Shown here: positions 1 to 6,317 of the stretch, one piece after another
How positions within the stretch are numbered: position 1 is the stretch's first letter
Layout of the letters: each line of letters starts with the position of its first letter
Origin: Aerococcaceae bacterium DSM 111020
GTDB lineage: Bacteria; Bacillota; Bacilli; Lactobacillales; Aerococcaceae
Direction: 5' to 3'
DNA length: 64,000 nucleotides
Assembly (NCBI GenBank): GCA_015863185.1
Contig: JACBXP010000002.1
Span: 1-64,000 of the forward strand
The notes under the pieces: generated by a model
Seen by the model: the letters and a program-made list of their open reading frames with translations, nothing else
What the model was told of the DNA's origin: nothing
The model's database searches: none
Made by a program: the position numbers and the translations under genes

Positions 1-355
1 TATGAGTCATGACATTTCCTACCTTTCATTTTGTTTAGACACTTATATGATAACGGAAATGCATGACTTTTTGTATGCACAAAAATAGTGCTGATGATTT
101 CTCATCAACACTAAAAATTATAGAACCGCTATTTCTATTGTCTTGGATAAAAAGATAATGGAATGAGGGCTTTGGCCTACTCAAACGGTAGATAAAGTGT
201 GGCACTTTTAGAATAGCTTAATCATTGTTTAAAATAATCCATTAAAAAAGGCATTGATTTGCGTTAGGACTGAAAAAGATAGTTTTTTTTCATTGTTTAT
301 TCATATTTATCTGTTAAATTAACAATAGGAATAAACTGAGCTGAAGGAGGAAACG
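1..355. other. Intergenic region upstream of the first gene
   Basis: No gene of useful length is visible here. At the left edge the reverse strand shows an AGGTAGG Shine-Dalgarno-like stretch followed by an ATG at 10-8, which may be the start of a leftward gene lying outside the window. Positions 87-112 form an 11-bp inverted repeat with one mismatch and a 4-base loop; the run of T lies on the reverse-strand side, so it would terminate leftward transcription. For the rightward gene a weak promoter can be drawn (TTGTTT near 294 with an AT-rich -10 near 316), followed by a strong AAGGAGG site. Confidence 0.4.
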
Positions 356-1027
356 ATGAATATACTAAAAAAACACCCAATATTCAAATGGTCTGTGCTA
401 GTCTTAGCCATGCTTACCTTCTTAATGAGTGCTCAAGGAAATACAGTAACAGTGTTGGGGCAGGACACAGTACAAACCACCCTCTCTTTAAAACCTTATT
501 TACCATTTTATCATTTTATAGAATATAATTATCAGGGCGATCAGAAGAACTACTCTGATAGTAGTATGATACTGGAATTCAATCGGGATGCCGAGGGAAA
601 ATTTCAAATTGTGGCCATTACCGATCATACTCAAACGGCGATAGTCTATCAAGTAACGGATCTTGGCCTTTATGAATTAGCACGTTTTGCGGATTATATG
701 GATGTTCAAGACTTGCGGTATACTGATGCTGCCAATGATGGGCGGTCTGATTTAGTTTTTCCGATGAATGTAACGGAAGGGATGACTTTTCAAGGTGGGC
801 AGAATAATGCCTCCCAGATGACAGTTCAAGAAAAGTTAGATACTTTAGAGATGAATGGCAAGCTATATGAAGACATTATCGTGATCCGTGAACGCCGAGG
901 ACAACAAGAATTCGATCATTATTATGCTCCTAAATACGGCTTGATTGCGGTGGAAGAGCGATTCTCTGATGAGTCAAAAGCTACTGTCTTTCAATTATTA
1001 ACGACCGGTGGTTATTTAAGTGATTGA
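356..1027 (+). CDS. Secreted protein of unknown function
   Basis: A 223-residue protein that I do not recognise. Residues 1-10 are basic, 11-26 form a hydrophobic signal-peptide or membrane segment, and there is no lipobox cysteine, so it is either secreted or anchored by its N-terminus. The rest is polar and acidic, with no cysteine pairs and no motif I can name. The ATG follows AAGGAGG at ideal spacing. It is a single-gene unit: a short hairpin with a T-tract follows it, then the tRNA gene. It is chromosomal, lying outside the prophage. Confidence 0.75.
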   Translation: MNILKKHPIFKWSVLVLAMLTFLMSAQGNTVTVLGQDTVQTTLSLKPYLPFYHFIEYNYQGDQKNYSDSSMILEFNRDAEGKFQIVAITDHTQTAIVYQVTDLGLYELARFADYMDVQDLRYTDAANDGRSDLVFPMNVTEGMTFQGGQNNASQMTVQEKLDTLEMNGKLYEDIIVIRERRGQQEFDHYYAPKYGLIAVEERFSDESKATVFQLLTTGGYLSD

Positions 1028-1044
1028 GTGTAACTAGGGGATTT

Positions 1045-1064
1045 AGAAGTCAGGCTTCTTTTAT
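1045..1064 (+). terminator. Intrinsic terminator after the first gene
   Basis: The 6-bp stem AGAAGT/GCTTCT has a 3-base loop and is followed by TTTATT. It lies 18 bases after the stop codon of the secreted-protein gene. Confidence 0.55.
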
Positions 1065-1082
1065 TGCTGTTGTTAAAGGCTC

Positions 1083-1111
1083 TTGAATTTTAAGACATAA
1101 TACGGTACAAT
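1083..1111 (+). promoter_or_regulatory. tRNA-Arg promoter
   Basis: -35 TTGAAT at 1083-1088, a 17-bp spacer, and -10 TACAAT at 1106-1111. The tRNA begins 11 bases after the -10 box, as expected for a stable-RNA promoter with a short leader. Confidence 0.75.
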
Positions 1112-1122
1112 GAAGAAGTTAG

Positions 1123-1194
1123 GCACCCATAGTGTAATGGATATCACGTAAGATTCCGGTTCTTGAGATGGGGGTTCGATTCCCTCTGGGTGTA
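1123..1194 (+). tRNA. tRNA-Arg (anticodon CCG)
   Basis: The sequence folds into a full cloverleaf. The 7-bp acceptor stem is GCACCCA/TGGGTGT with a G-U first pair. A short D stem GTG/CAC follows. The 5-bp anticodon stem carries the loop TTCCGGT, giving anticodon CCG, and a G-rich T stem holds the loop TTCGATT. CCA is not encoded. Its 3' end, from the T arm onward, is the attachment site used by the prophage, and the insertion restores an identical 3' end. The original tRNA terminator now lies 37 kb away at 38198. Confidence 0.93.
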
Positions 1195-1195
1195 T
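1179..1195. repeat. attL core
   Basis: A 17-bp direct repeat, identical to 38169-38185, overlapping the tRNA-Arg T arm and acceptor stem. The flanking bases differ between the copies, which fixes the length of the core at 17 bp. Confidence 0.92.
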
Positions 1196-1318
1196 ATTTA
1201 GAAGAAATAAGAATGTATAAGAAAGTTTTGTAAACTGTTTTAAATGGCTTTGTGTAGCTGTTTGTGACAGTTTTTTGTTTTTAGAGAATGAATAAGAAGA
1301 CATAAGAAAGTGAAATAA

Positions 1319-1337
1319 TTTTGCACTAATTTTGCAC
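1319..1337. promoter_or_regulatory. Probable integrase arm-type sites (left)
   Basis: Two direct copies of TTTTGCAC at 1319-1326 and 1330-1337, exactly 11 bp apart (one helical turn), overlap the 3' end of the integrase gene. The same pair with the same spacing lies at the other end of the prophage (38114-38132). The symmetry suggests arm-type binding sites for the N-terminal domain of the integrase. This is inference from position and repetition. Confidence 0.5.
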
Positions 1338-2411
1338 CCACTCATTTAAGATGTTCTCTATCTTATCATCTTGCATTTGTTTGTATTCGTCTAGTATGTG
1401 GCTGTATGTTTGGATCGTCTCTACGGTAGAAGAATGCCCCAGTCGCTTAGAAATGTAATTAATATCGACGCCTTCATAAATCAATATTGAACAATGGGTA
1501 TGCCTTAACGAATGAATCGTTAACTGATCAATGCCTAATCTCTTGCATTTTCTTTTCAAATACTTCGTAAGTCCCGTATGTGATATTCTGGGTTGATTGA
1601 ATTCATCTAGAAATAGATGTTCCTTGTTGTACTTTTGGTTTTTAATTTTATGAACTTGTGATTTTAAATATAGTTCGTTTGTTATAAGAATTGTCCTTAA
1701 CGATGATTCGTTCTTTCCAGGAGTAAAGTCCTTCGTGTAGGTATAATCAAAGCCTTTTCTGACTGATAATTTATCATCGCTAATATCATCATAAGACAGA
1801 GCGTATATCTCGCCAATTCTTAGGCCGGTCATAATCGCAATGTATAACATGAAATCATTAAGCTTGTTTGTGTCTAAATTCCTAATTAAAGCCATAGCAT
1901 CGTTGTAATTCCACGCTTTAATTCGGCCGCTCCCTTTATTATCATAAGTCAATTTTGCTCCGTAAGTAAAGTCTCGAGTGATTAAACCGTCCGCCATAGC
2001 GTTCTTAACGACAGATTGAATAATATAATGCGGTCTTTTAACCGTGTCTTTAGAACGGCCTTTACCTCTTTGGTTTAAGAACTCTTGATATTTAGGTCTA
2101 GTTATTCTATCCATCGTTATTTCGCCAAAGTATTCCCGTATCACTTTAGCGTCTCCTAAATATCTCCGATGAACTTTAGGCGATACCTGGCCTTCTTTAT
2201 ATGTCTTTATCCATTCATCCACAAAGTCGGACAGCACGGGCGGTCTAGAACTATCTGAATCAACTTCTTCCATTAGTTTCACTTCATAAACTTGTGCTTC
2301 TTTTTTGGTATCAAAACCTTTTTTGGTTTTTTGTTTGTATTTACCAAGATTGTCTTTATAAGAAACACGACACATCCATTTGCCAGTCCGTTTATCTTTA
2401 GATACTGACAT
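1326..2411 (-). CDS. int: Tyrosine-type site-specific integrase
   Basis: A 361-residue phage integrase that catalyses recombination between attP and the tRNA-Arg attB. Residues 1-50 form the AP2-like arm-binding domain, about 60-150 the SAM-like core-binding domain, and 165-350 the catalytic domain. The active-site residues are visible: R198 in TGLRIGE, H300-x-x-R303 in HSLRH, H326 in LGHSS, and the nucleophile Y336 in TYSHI. The length is normal for the family. The start is supported by GAAGGAGG. It is the outermost phage gene, next to attL and reading toward it, as usual. No reverse-strand T-tract terminator separates it from the lysogeny genes, so it may be read through from the repressor promoter. 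Confidence 0.96.
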   Translation of the reverse strand: MSVSKDKRTGKWMCRVSYKDNLGKYKQKTKKGFDTKKEAQVYEVKLMEEVDSDSSRPPVLSDFVDEWIKTYKEGQVSPKVHRRYLGDAKVIREYFGEITMDRITRPKYQEFLNQRGKGRSKDTVKRPHYIIQSVVKNAMADGLITRDFTYGAKLTYDNKGSGRIKAWNYNDAMALIRNLDTNKLNDFMLYIAIMTGLRIGEIYALSYDDISDDKLSVRKGFDYTYTKDFTPGKNESSLRTILITNELYLKSQVHKIKNQKYNKEHLFLDEFNQPRISHTGLTKYLKRKCKRLGIDQLTIHSLRHTHCSILIYEGVDINYISKRLGHSSTVETIQTYSHILDEYKQMQDDKIENILNEWVQN

Positions 2412-2440
2412 TGATTATTCCTCCTTCTATTTGATATAAT
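2411..2440 (+). promoter_or_regulatory. Promoter for a short RNA beside int
   Basis: -35 TTGATT at 2411-2416, an 18-bp spacer, and -10 TATAAT at 2435-2440, on the strand opposite to int. No protein-coding gene follows in this direction; a strong terminator does, 40 bases downstream. Confidence 0.55.
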
Positions 2441-2446
2441 AGACAC

Positions 2447-2527
2447 AGCAAATAGCCCTAATTAGGGTGTTTGTATCAGAACCTCACTCCTCAGCTTTGG
2501 TCGGTTAGGGAGTGAGGTTGTTTTTTA
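2447..2527 (+). ncRNA. Predicted short RNA antisense to the int leader region
   Basis: A consensus-like promoter (TATAAT at 2435) points into an 80-base stretch with no ORF. It contains the perfect 12-bp palindrome CCCTAATTAGGG at 2456-2467 and ends in an 11-bp terminator hairpin with a T-tract. The RNA would lie opposite the region between int and the membrane-protein gene and would overlap the last codons of the latter. Size, promoter and terminator recall antitoxin RNAs of type I toxin-antitoxin pairs, but I see no toxin ORF on the other strand. A regulator of int expression is another possibility. It is predicted only from signals. Confidence 0.5.
2480..2527 (+). terminator. Strong terminator of the predicted short RNA
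   Basis: A perfect 11-bp stem, AACCTCACTCC (2480-2490) with GGAGTGAGGTT (2509-2519), an 18-base loop, and then TGTTTTTTATT. The T-tract is only on the + strand. Confidence 0.75.
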
Positions 2528-3088
2528 TTCACCAATAATCATGTTGTAGTTATCCGCTACATTCGGCAAGTTTTCTTTCAAGAATTGTTCAAAGTTAATT
2601 TGACTGATTGTTTCTTTAGATAATGTGATTGTCCCAGATACGGCTTCTGAATCATTGCCGTATTCGTCAACTGTTTCAGCATAACTCATAAAAAGTATCT
2701 CGTTAAAATCTTCATCTTGAACTTTCTCAGCATAATCTATTACGTCGAATTCGAAGCTATCTCTCATCATGCTTGGCGTCAAATTCATCGGAATGTTTGT
2801 CTCAATATATACATCTTTCAACCCATTTTCTTCATTAACATTAAACGCACGCAGATCATCACCAAAGACATCATGCGCTGATTGCTCTAAAGGATTGTCG
2901 TATGATGCGACAACTTCCGTTTCTTCCGTCACCTCTTCAACTTCGGCGACTTCTATTGTTGCTTCGTTTCGGTTTGTTGTCTCGGTCGGGCTATCGTCGC
3001 TAAGGAATACCGTTAGGCCTCCCATAACTAAAAGTCCGACAGCGAGCGAACCTAAACAGCCAAAACAACCTCCACTTTTCTTTGCCAT
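2525..3088 (-). CDS. Membrane-anchored protein of the lysogeny module
   Basis: 187 residues, family not recognised. A short basic N-terminus carries C8 and C11 (GGCFGCLG) and is followed by a membrane helix at about 12-30. An acidic, threonine- and glutamate-rich linker at 31-62 leads to a soluble domain of about 120 residues that should lie outside the cell. The gene sits between the repressor and int and is probably expressed in the lysogen. Exported proteins in this position in related phages often act in superinfection exclusion; that role is inference here. The ATG follows AGGAGG. Its upstream flank carries a fossil of a repressor C-terminus. Confidence 0.75.
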   Translation of the reverse strand: MAKKSGGCFGCLGSLAVGLLVMGGLTVFLSDDSPTETTNRNEATIEVAEVEEVTEETEVVASYDNPLEQSAHDVFGDDLRAFNVNEENGLKDVYIETNIPMNLTPSMMRDSFEFDVIDYAEKVQDEDFNEILFMSYAETVDEYGNDSEAVSGTITLSKETISQINFEQFLKENLPNVADNYNMIIGE

Positions 3089-3098
3089 TTCTTCCCTC

Positions 3099-3134
3099 CT
3101 ATAATAACACTTTCCTAATGACTTGGACTTCGAC
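3099..3134 (-). pseudogene. Fossil of a second repressor C-terminus
   Basis: Read on the reverse strand, this stretch gives V-E-V-Q-V-I-R-K-V-L-L-stop, closely matching the last residues of the intact repressor (D-E-V-R-V-I-G-K-V-L-L-stop, ending at 3667). The DNA that follows, TATAGGAGG, also matches. It is therefore the tail of a lost or replaced repressor gene, or a tandem-duplication scar, left directly before the membrane-protein gene. Confidence 0.6.
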
Positions 3135-3159
3135 TAACTTATGGCGGAGAGAAGGGGTG

Positions 3160-3657
3160 TTATTTATTTTTCCATTTGACCCCATCACCCAGCATTTTTG
3201 AATTCCCTAGAATTTCTGGGCCATTTCTAAAAGATAAAAATAAATCTCTTTCAAGAGCGTCACTATCTTCTAACTCTAAAAACAATGCTAATTGCCCCAT
3301 GCCTTCGCAGGCATTTATTAAGTTATCCTTATCATCTTCAGATAACTCATTTATTTGAGGTTCGACTTGGATAATTAAGCGTCCGTCTTTTATAAATTTG
3401 ATTTCATTTATGAGTAGATGTAGGTCATAGCTCTCATCGCCTTCCAGTGCAAATTGATGACTTTCCTCTAGACTTTCTTTTAAGTAGTCATTTACTTTTT
3501 CCAGCTCTTTTTCATTAATAGTTAATCCTGTATCTTGCTTTTCTTCTTCTTTAAGAAGCGCTTCTGACTCAGGCGAAATCTCTTTTTCTTCTGCTCTAAT
3601 AATAGGTACTCCAGAACAAAGAACAAACATACTTGCTGCTAATAGAATTTTTTTCAT
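3160..3657 (-). CDS. Secreted protein of the lysogeny module
   Basis: 165 residues, not recognised. A typical signal peptide (basic start, hydrophobic 4-20) has a likely cleavage after A22; C14 is not in a lipobox context. The mature part is acidic and helical. The gene follows the repressor by 9 bases and has a strong AGGAGG, so the two are very likely co-transcribed from the repressor promoter and expressed in the lysogen. A role at the cell surface, such as blocking infection by related phages, is plausible from its position but unproven. Confidence 0.75.
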   Translation of the reverse strand: MKKILLAASMFVLCSGVPIIRAEEKEISPESEALLKEEEKQDTGLTINEKELEKVNDYLKESLEESHQFALEGDESYDLHLLINEIKFIKDGRLIIQVEPQINELSEDDKDNLINACEGMGQLALFLELEDSDALERDLFLSFRNGPEILGNSKMLGDGVKWKNK

Positions 3658-3666
3658 ATTTTCCTC

Positions 3667-4350
3667 CTATAATAATACTTTCCCAATAACTCTTACTTCA
3701 TCTTCAATAATCATATCCTCATATTTATCATTAATAGATTTAAGGATAACTTTTTCATCTTCCTTATAGAATTTCTTACAAGTAACCTCTCTTCCGTTTA
3801 ACTCCACAATTGCAATCTCGCCATTTTCTACCACTGGCTGTTGTTTATAGAAGATAATCTGTCCGTTTTCTATTAACGGCTCCATCGAATCACCTTTGAC
3901 GGTCAAGGCGTAATCTGCATCATTCGGAACATTGGTGTTTATCTGTTCTGCATTCAATTGATTGTAACCCACTCCTGAACCGGCGGCCGTTTGTCCGACA
4001 AGGTAAATCGATTGTTCTTCTTCTAAATTCTGTTCTTCTAATTGATCCTCAGCATAGGTGTATACTTTCTGCTGGCGGGGTGGGGTGAGTTCGTTGGTAA
4101 CTGAAATGATATCATCTAAGATTGTTGACTCATTATTAGATAAATCTTTGTTCATAAGGTCATGTAATGTAACCCCAAAATAATTTGCTAAATCACTTAG
4201 ATGCCCAGATCTCGCAAGATTAGTACCTCTTTCCCAATTGGTTACAGAAGTAGGGCTTTTTAGACCTAACATATCTGATATATCTTTTTGTTCCAAGCCT
4301 CTTCTTTCTCTAAGGTATTTAAGGTTATTCGCAAAATAATTATTTTTCAT
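3667..4350 (-). CDS. CI-like phage repressor (HTH plus S24 peptidase)
   Basis: A 227-residue repressor that should maintain lysogeny. Residues 6-66 form a Cro/CI-type helix-turn-helix. Residues 115-227 form a LexA-like S24 domain with the self-cleavage bond A123-G124 (TAAGSG), the catalytic serine S155 in GDSMEP, and the lysine at K192 or K193 (TCKKF). It is therefore probably inactivated by RecA-assisted self-cleavage during DNA damage. It is divergent from the cro-like gene, with two 15-bp operators between the promoters and a third at the end of that gene. First gene of the reverse-strand lysogeny operon. Confidence 0.95.
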   Translation of the reverse strand: MKNNYFANNLKYLRERRGLEQKDISDMLGLKSPTSVTNWERGTNLARSGHLSDLANYFGVTLHDLMNKDLSNNESTILDDIISVTNELTPPRQQKVYTYAEDQLEEQNLEEEQSIYLVGQTAAGSGVGYNQLNAEQINTNVPNDADYALTVKGDSMEPLIENGQIIFYKQQPVVENGEIAIVELNGREVTCKKFYKEDEKVILKSINDKYEDMIIEDEVRVIGKVLL

Positions 4351-4375
4351 TTATAACACCTCTCTTTATAATCTG

Positions 4376-4404
4376 ATTTTATCAAACGCAATTAATAAAG
4401 TAAA
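4376..4404 (-). promoter_or_regulatory. Repressor promoter (PL-like)
   Basis: On the reverse strand: -35 TTTACT (4404-4399), a 17-bp spacer, and -10 TAAAAT (4381-4376). It lies directly beside operator O1, so the repressor could regulate its own synthesis. Confidence 0.7.
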
Positions 4405-4412
4405 CAAAAAAA

Positions 4413-4427
4413 CTCAGGAAATCTGAG
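4413..4427. promoter_or_regulatory. Operator O1 of the phage switch
   Basis: CTCAG-GAAAT-CTGAG, a perfect palindrome; the arms extend to 9 bp (4409-4431). It is the same 15-bp frame as O2 and O3, and its centre is 28 bp from that of O2. Confidence 0.75.
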
Positions 4428-4435
4428 TTTTAGTG

Positions 4436-4464
4436 TTGACATCAGTTTAACTGAGTTGTATAAT
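4436..4464 (+). promoter_or_regulatory. Early lytic promoter (PR-like)
   Basis: Near-perfect sigma-A promoter: TTGACA at 4436-4441, a 17-bp spacer, TATAAT at 4459-4464. Operator O2 fills the spacer, so a bound repressor would block RNA polymerase directly. Confidence 0.88.
4441..4455. promoter_or_regulatory. Operator O2 of the phage switch
   Basis: ATCAG-TTTAA-CTGAG, placed between the -35 and -10 boxes of the lytic promoter. It shares the core TCAGTTTAACTGA exactly with O3 at the end of the cro-like gene. Confidence 0.78.
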
Positions 4465-4497
4465 GAATTTAGAAGTTAAGGAGAGGAGGTAAACGGT

Positions 4498-4659
4498 ATG
4501 GTGGAAATACTAAAAAACCTAGCACCAGAACAGGTAACAGCTGTTCTAATAGCGCTAGGCATTGTGAGAGAAGCAAGGCTCTTAATAAAGTCGATTCTCG
4601 ATTATAAACTAGAATTAAGAAAACTTGCCCCACAAGAAGTTAAGGATGAAGCGATTTAA
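4498..4659 (+). CDS. Small protein, first gene of the early operon
   Basis: 53 residues, not recognised. The ATG follows GAGGAGG at good spacing, 34 bases after the -10 box of the lytic promoter. The composition is alternating hydrophobic and charged, and it probably forms one long amphipathic helix (about residues 11-43). The stop codon lies inside an 8-bp hairpin, GAAGCGAT/ATCGCTTC (4648-4666), without a T-tract, which could protect or attenuate the transcript. It was found by reading the leader directly; it is too short for most ORF cut-offs. Confidence 0.6.
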   Translation: MVEILKNLAPEQVTAVLIALGIVREARLLIKSILDYKLELRKLAPQEVKDEAI

Positions 4660-4703
4660 TCGCTTCTCCTAACTAAGTATACCATCATACCGTTAGAAAA
4701 ACT

Positions 4704-4790
4704 ATGTTAAGAATAAATATAGCGTTATTTGCAGTGTGGTTAATTTTATTCACTTTAAGGAAGTTTATCGAACATAAGGATAGGGGGTGA
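4704..4790 (+). CDS. Possible 28-residue membrane peptide
   Basis: A short ORF with one hydrophobic stretch (about residues 4-17) and a basic tail. Its stop overlaps the ribosome site of the cro-like gene, which would suit translational coupling. Its own ribosome site is poor, so it may not be expressed. Confidence 0.25.
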   Translation: MLRINIALFAVWLILFTLRKFIEHKDRG

Positions 4791-4794
4791 TACA

Positions 4795-5019
4795 GTGGAA
4801 TTAATTAAAGAGAAATATTCTTTAAAAGAATTAAGAGCCCTGAATGGTATTTCAAGAAAAGAGCTTGCAGAAAGAACCGGGCTAAATTACAACACGATAC
4901 TAGGTTATGAAAATGACATCAGCAAACTCAGAAAAGCTAGTTATGAAAATCTTGAAAATCTAGCAAAAAATTTAAATGTAGGGGTAGACGATATTTTTTT
5001 AAACAACAACTCAGTTTAA
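4795..5019 (+). CDS. Cro-like HTH regulator
   Basis: A 74-residue protein made almost entirely of one Cro/CI-type helix-turn-helix (residues 9-68). It starts at GTG after AGGGGGTGA. Its position right after the lytic promoter, divergent from the repressor, and its size suggest a Cro role: repressing the lysogeny promoter after induction by competing for the three operators. Its last codons and stop are themselves part of operator O3. Confidence 0.85.
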   Translation: MELIKEKYSLKELRALNGISRKELAERTGLNYNTILGYENDISKLRKASYENLENLAKNLNVGVDDIFLNNNSV

Positions 5020-5024
5020 CTGAT
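5010..5024. promoter_or_regulatory. Operator O3, overlapping the cro-like stop codon
   Basis: CTCAG-TTTAA-CTGAT. The 13-bp core is identical to that of O2, 569 bp away. Such a distant site could allow repressor looping or block transcription elongation. Confidence 0.68.
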
Positions 5025-5056
5025 TTTTAAACAGCCTAACTAGAAAGGAAATATTT

Positions 5057-5305
5057 ATGAATCACAATAATGAATCCATCACAAGTCTTGAGCAAGTTAA
5101 AGTTGTCCAGGTGATAGAAACAGAGGTTATTAGAGGCGAAGGGACACAAGAAAACCCATTACGGCCTATTAGACAGTACTGGGATTTTGAGGGGAATTTT
5201 TTAGGAGAACAAGTTGACGTGATTATGATTAGGAATTATCAACAAAGTGTTGAGCGTCTTCACCAACTGAATAATACGCTAGAAGAAGAAATAAAGTCCG
5301 AATAA
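5057..5305 (+). CDS. Conserved small phage protein
   Basis: 82 residues. The segment V-I-E-T-E-V-I-R-G-E-G-T with a following QYW and D-x-x-G is a pattern I associate with a small early protein found in many Firmicutes phages, whose function is unknown. The C-terminal third is helical and overlaps by 77 bases, tail to tail, with the reverse-strand DUF4145 gene. That overlap suggests this 3' end was reshaped when the neighbouring gene was acquired. Good AAAGGA ribosome site. Confidence 0.7.
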   Translation: MNHNNESITSLEQVKVVQVIETEVIRGEGTQENPLRPIRQYWDFEGNFLGEQVDVIMIRNYQQSVERLHQLNNTLEEEIKSE

Positions 5306-5891
5306 ATTTTTTTAATTCTACAACACTATAATCTGGATGTCTCTTAACAATATGACTGGCATCATTTCCTAACCAAGAAGAAGCTTTGGCTAAAGATTTG
5401 ATAAGTGGTTCTTCAAAACGATTAATAGTTTTAGATAATAATTCAGTTTTAATAGTTTCTGTTTCTTCAGGAAGTTTTTTCATCCAATAATTTTTGACCA
5501 AAGATTCAAGTGATTTTCGGTATACCATGCCTGCAGCATTCAATAAATTATACGATTCTGCAGTCATAGCTTCTATATATAAATCATAGAATTCAGGGTA
5601 ATCATTTTTTAAGTATTCGGGAATATCAATTTTTATTTGCTTGTAAGGATATGTTTTTAGATCAGGCATTGAGTTTCCTATACCTAAAGGGTAGTCGTGG
5701 ACTGTTATAAAGAATTTACGGCAAGAACAACATTTGTATGTAATACAGCATTGATTAGAACTCTCACTGGATGAAATATTTTCGATTGAATGCTTGCCGC
5801 CTTGATTGCAAATAGGACAAATATTGGTAGCCACTAATGGCGTTTTATCATAGTTAATCATGACACCATCTTCATCATAAGTGTATGCCAT
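5229..5891 (-). CDS. DUF4145-like protein with N-terminal zinc-binding cysteines
   Basis: 220 residues if it starts at the ATG preceded by GGAGG; an earlier ATG at 5915 lies upstream of that ribosome site and is unlikely. The N-terminal part has cysteine pairs at 25/28 (CPIC) and a cluster at 48-57 that could form a zinc ribbon. Residues about 115-205 resemble DUF4145 (GMVYRKSLE core), a helical domain often found with restriction or other defence proteins. It is the only large reverse-strand gene inside the early operon, so it is probably a cargo gene expressed in the lysogen. Function unknown; a defence role is inference. Confidence 0.7.
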   Translation of the reverse strand: MAYTYDEDGVMINYDKTPLVATNICPICNQGGKHSIENISSSESSNQCCITYKCCSCRKFFITVHDYPLGIGNSMPDLKTYPYKQIKIDIPEYLKNDYPEFYDLYIEAMTAESYNLLNAAGMVYRKSLESLVKNYWMKKLPEETETIKTELLSKTINRFEEPLIKSLAKASSWLGNDASHIVKRHPDYSVVELKKFIRTLFLLLAYYSVGEDAQHFVDNS

Positions 5892-5970
5892 AAAATTCGC
5901 CTCCTTTTTAATCAATTATATCACGAGTTTAAATTATAAGGAAATTATATCACGAAAGGAAGTGATTAGA

Positions 5971-6285
5971 ATGCAAAGCATTGACTTGCTTAATAAAGAG
6001 TTCGAATTAATGGAGTTAAGACACCAACAAGAGATGGAAGAACTCAAATTAGCCATTGAATTGATGGGCGTGGGTGATTTGAAATGGTTTAAACAACTGG
6101 TCAATCGCCAAAACGCGGATTGGATAAAAAGCGAAATTCTTTATCCGTTTAGAAACGACTTGGAGGGGCACTTAATATCCTATCCAGCCAAAAAAGGAAA
6201 TTTGTGGACGTTCAACAAACGTCCAACAGCTCAGTGGATAGAAGAAAATTTTGAGAGGATTGATTGGGGTAGTAAAAGAACATAG
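5971..6285 (+). CDS. DUF771-like DNA-binding protein, possible excisionase
   Basis: 104 residues starting at the ATG after AAGGAAGTGA. The N-terminus (1-35) is a predicted coiled coil. The C-terminal part, with LKWFKQLV, ILYPF, YPAKKGNLW and WIEENF in order, follows the layout of DUF771, a winged-helix family of phage proteins thought to be related to excisionases. Its position early in the lytic operon of a phage with a tyrosine integrase agrees with an Xis role, but this is not proven. Confidence 0.68.
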   Translation: MQSIDLLNKEFELMELRHQQEMEELKLAIELMGVGDLKWFKQLVNRQNADWIKSEILYPFRNDLEGHLISYPAKKGNLWTFNKRPTAQWIEENFERIDWGSKRT

Positions 6286-6310
6286 ACAAACGTTCCAACG
6301 TTTGCCTATG
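6281..6310 (-). terminator. Long hairpin between convergent genes
   Basis: CATAG-A-CAAACGTT pairs with AACGTTTG-C-CTATG around a 2-base loop: 13 bp with one mismatch. A T-rich run, TTCTTTTA, follows on the reverse strand only. It should end transcription of the small reverse-strand gene; on the + strand there is no T-tract, so early transcripts could pass. Confidence 0.6.
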
Positions 6311-6317
6311 AATGAGA

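Noticed and set aside
1073-1345. Reverse-strand ORF crossing the tRNA-Arg gene and attL
   Set aside because: It overlaps a tRNA and its promoter and the end of int, and lacks a ribosome site.
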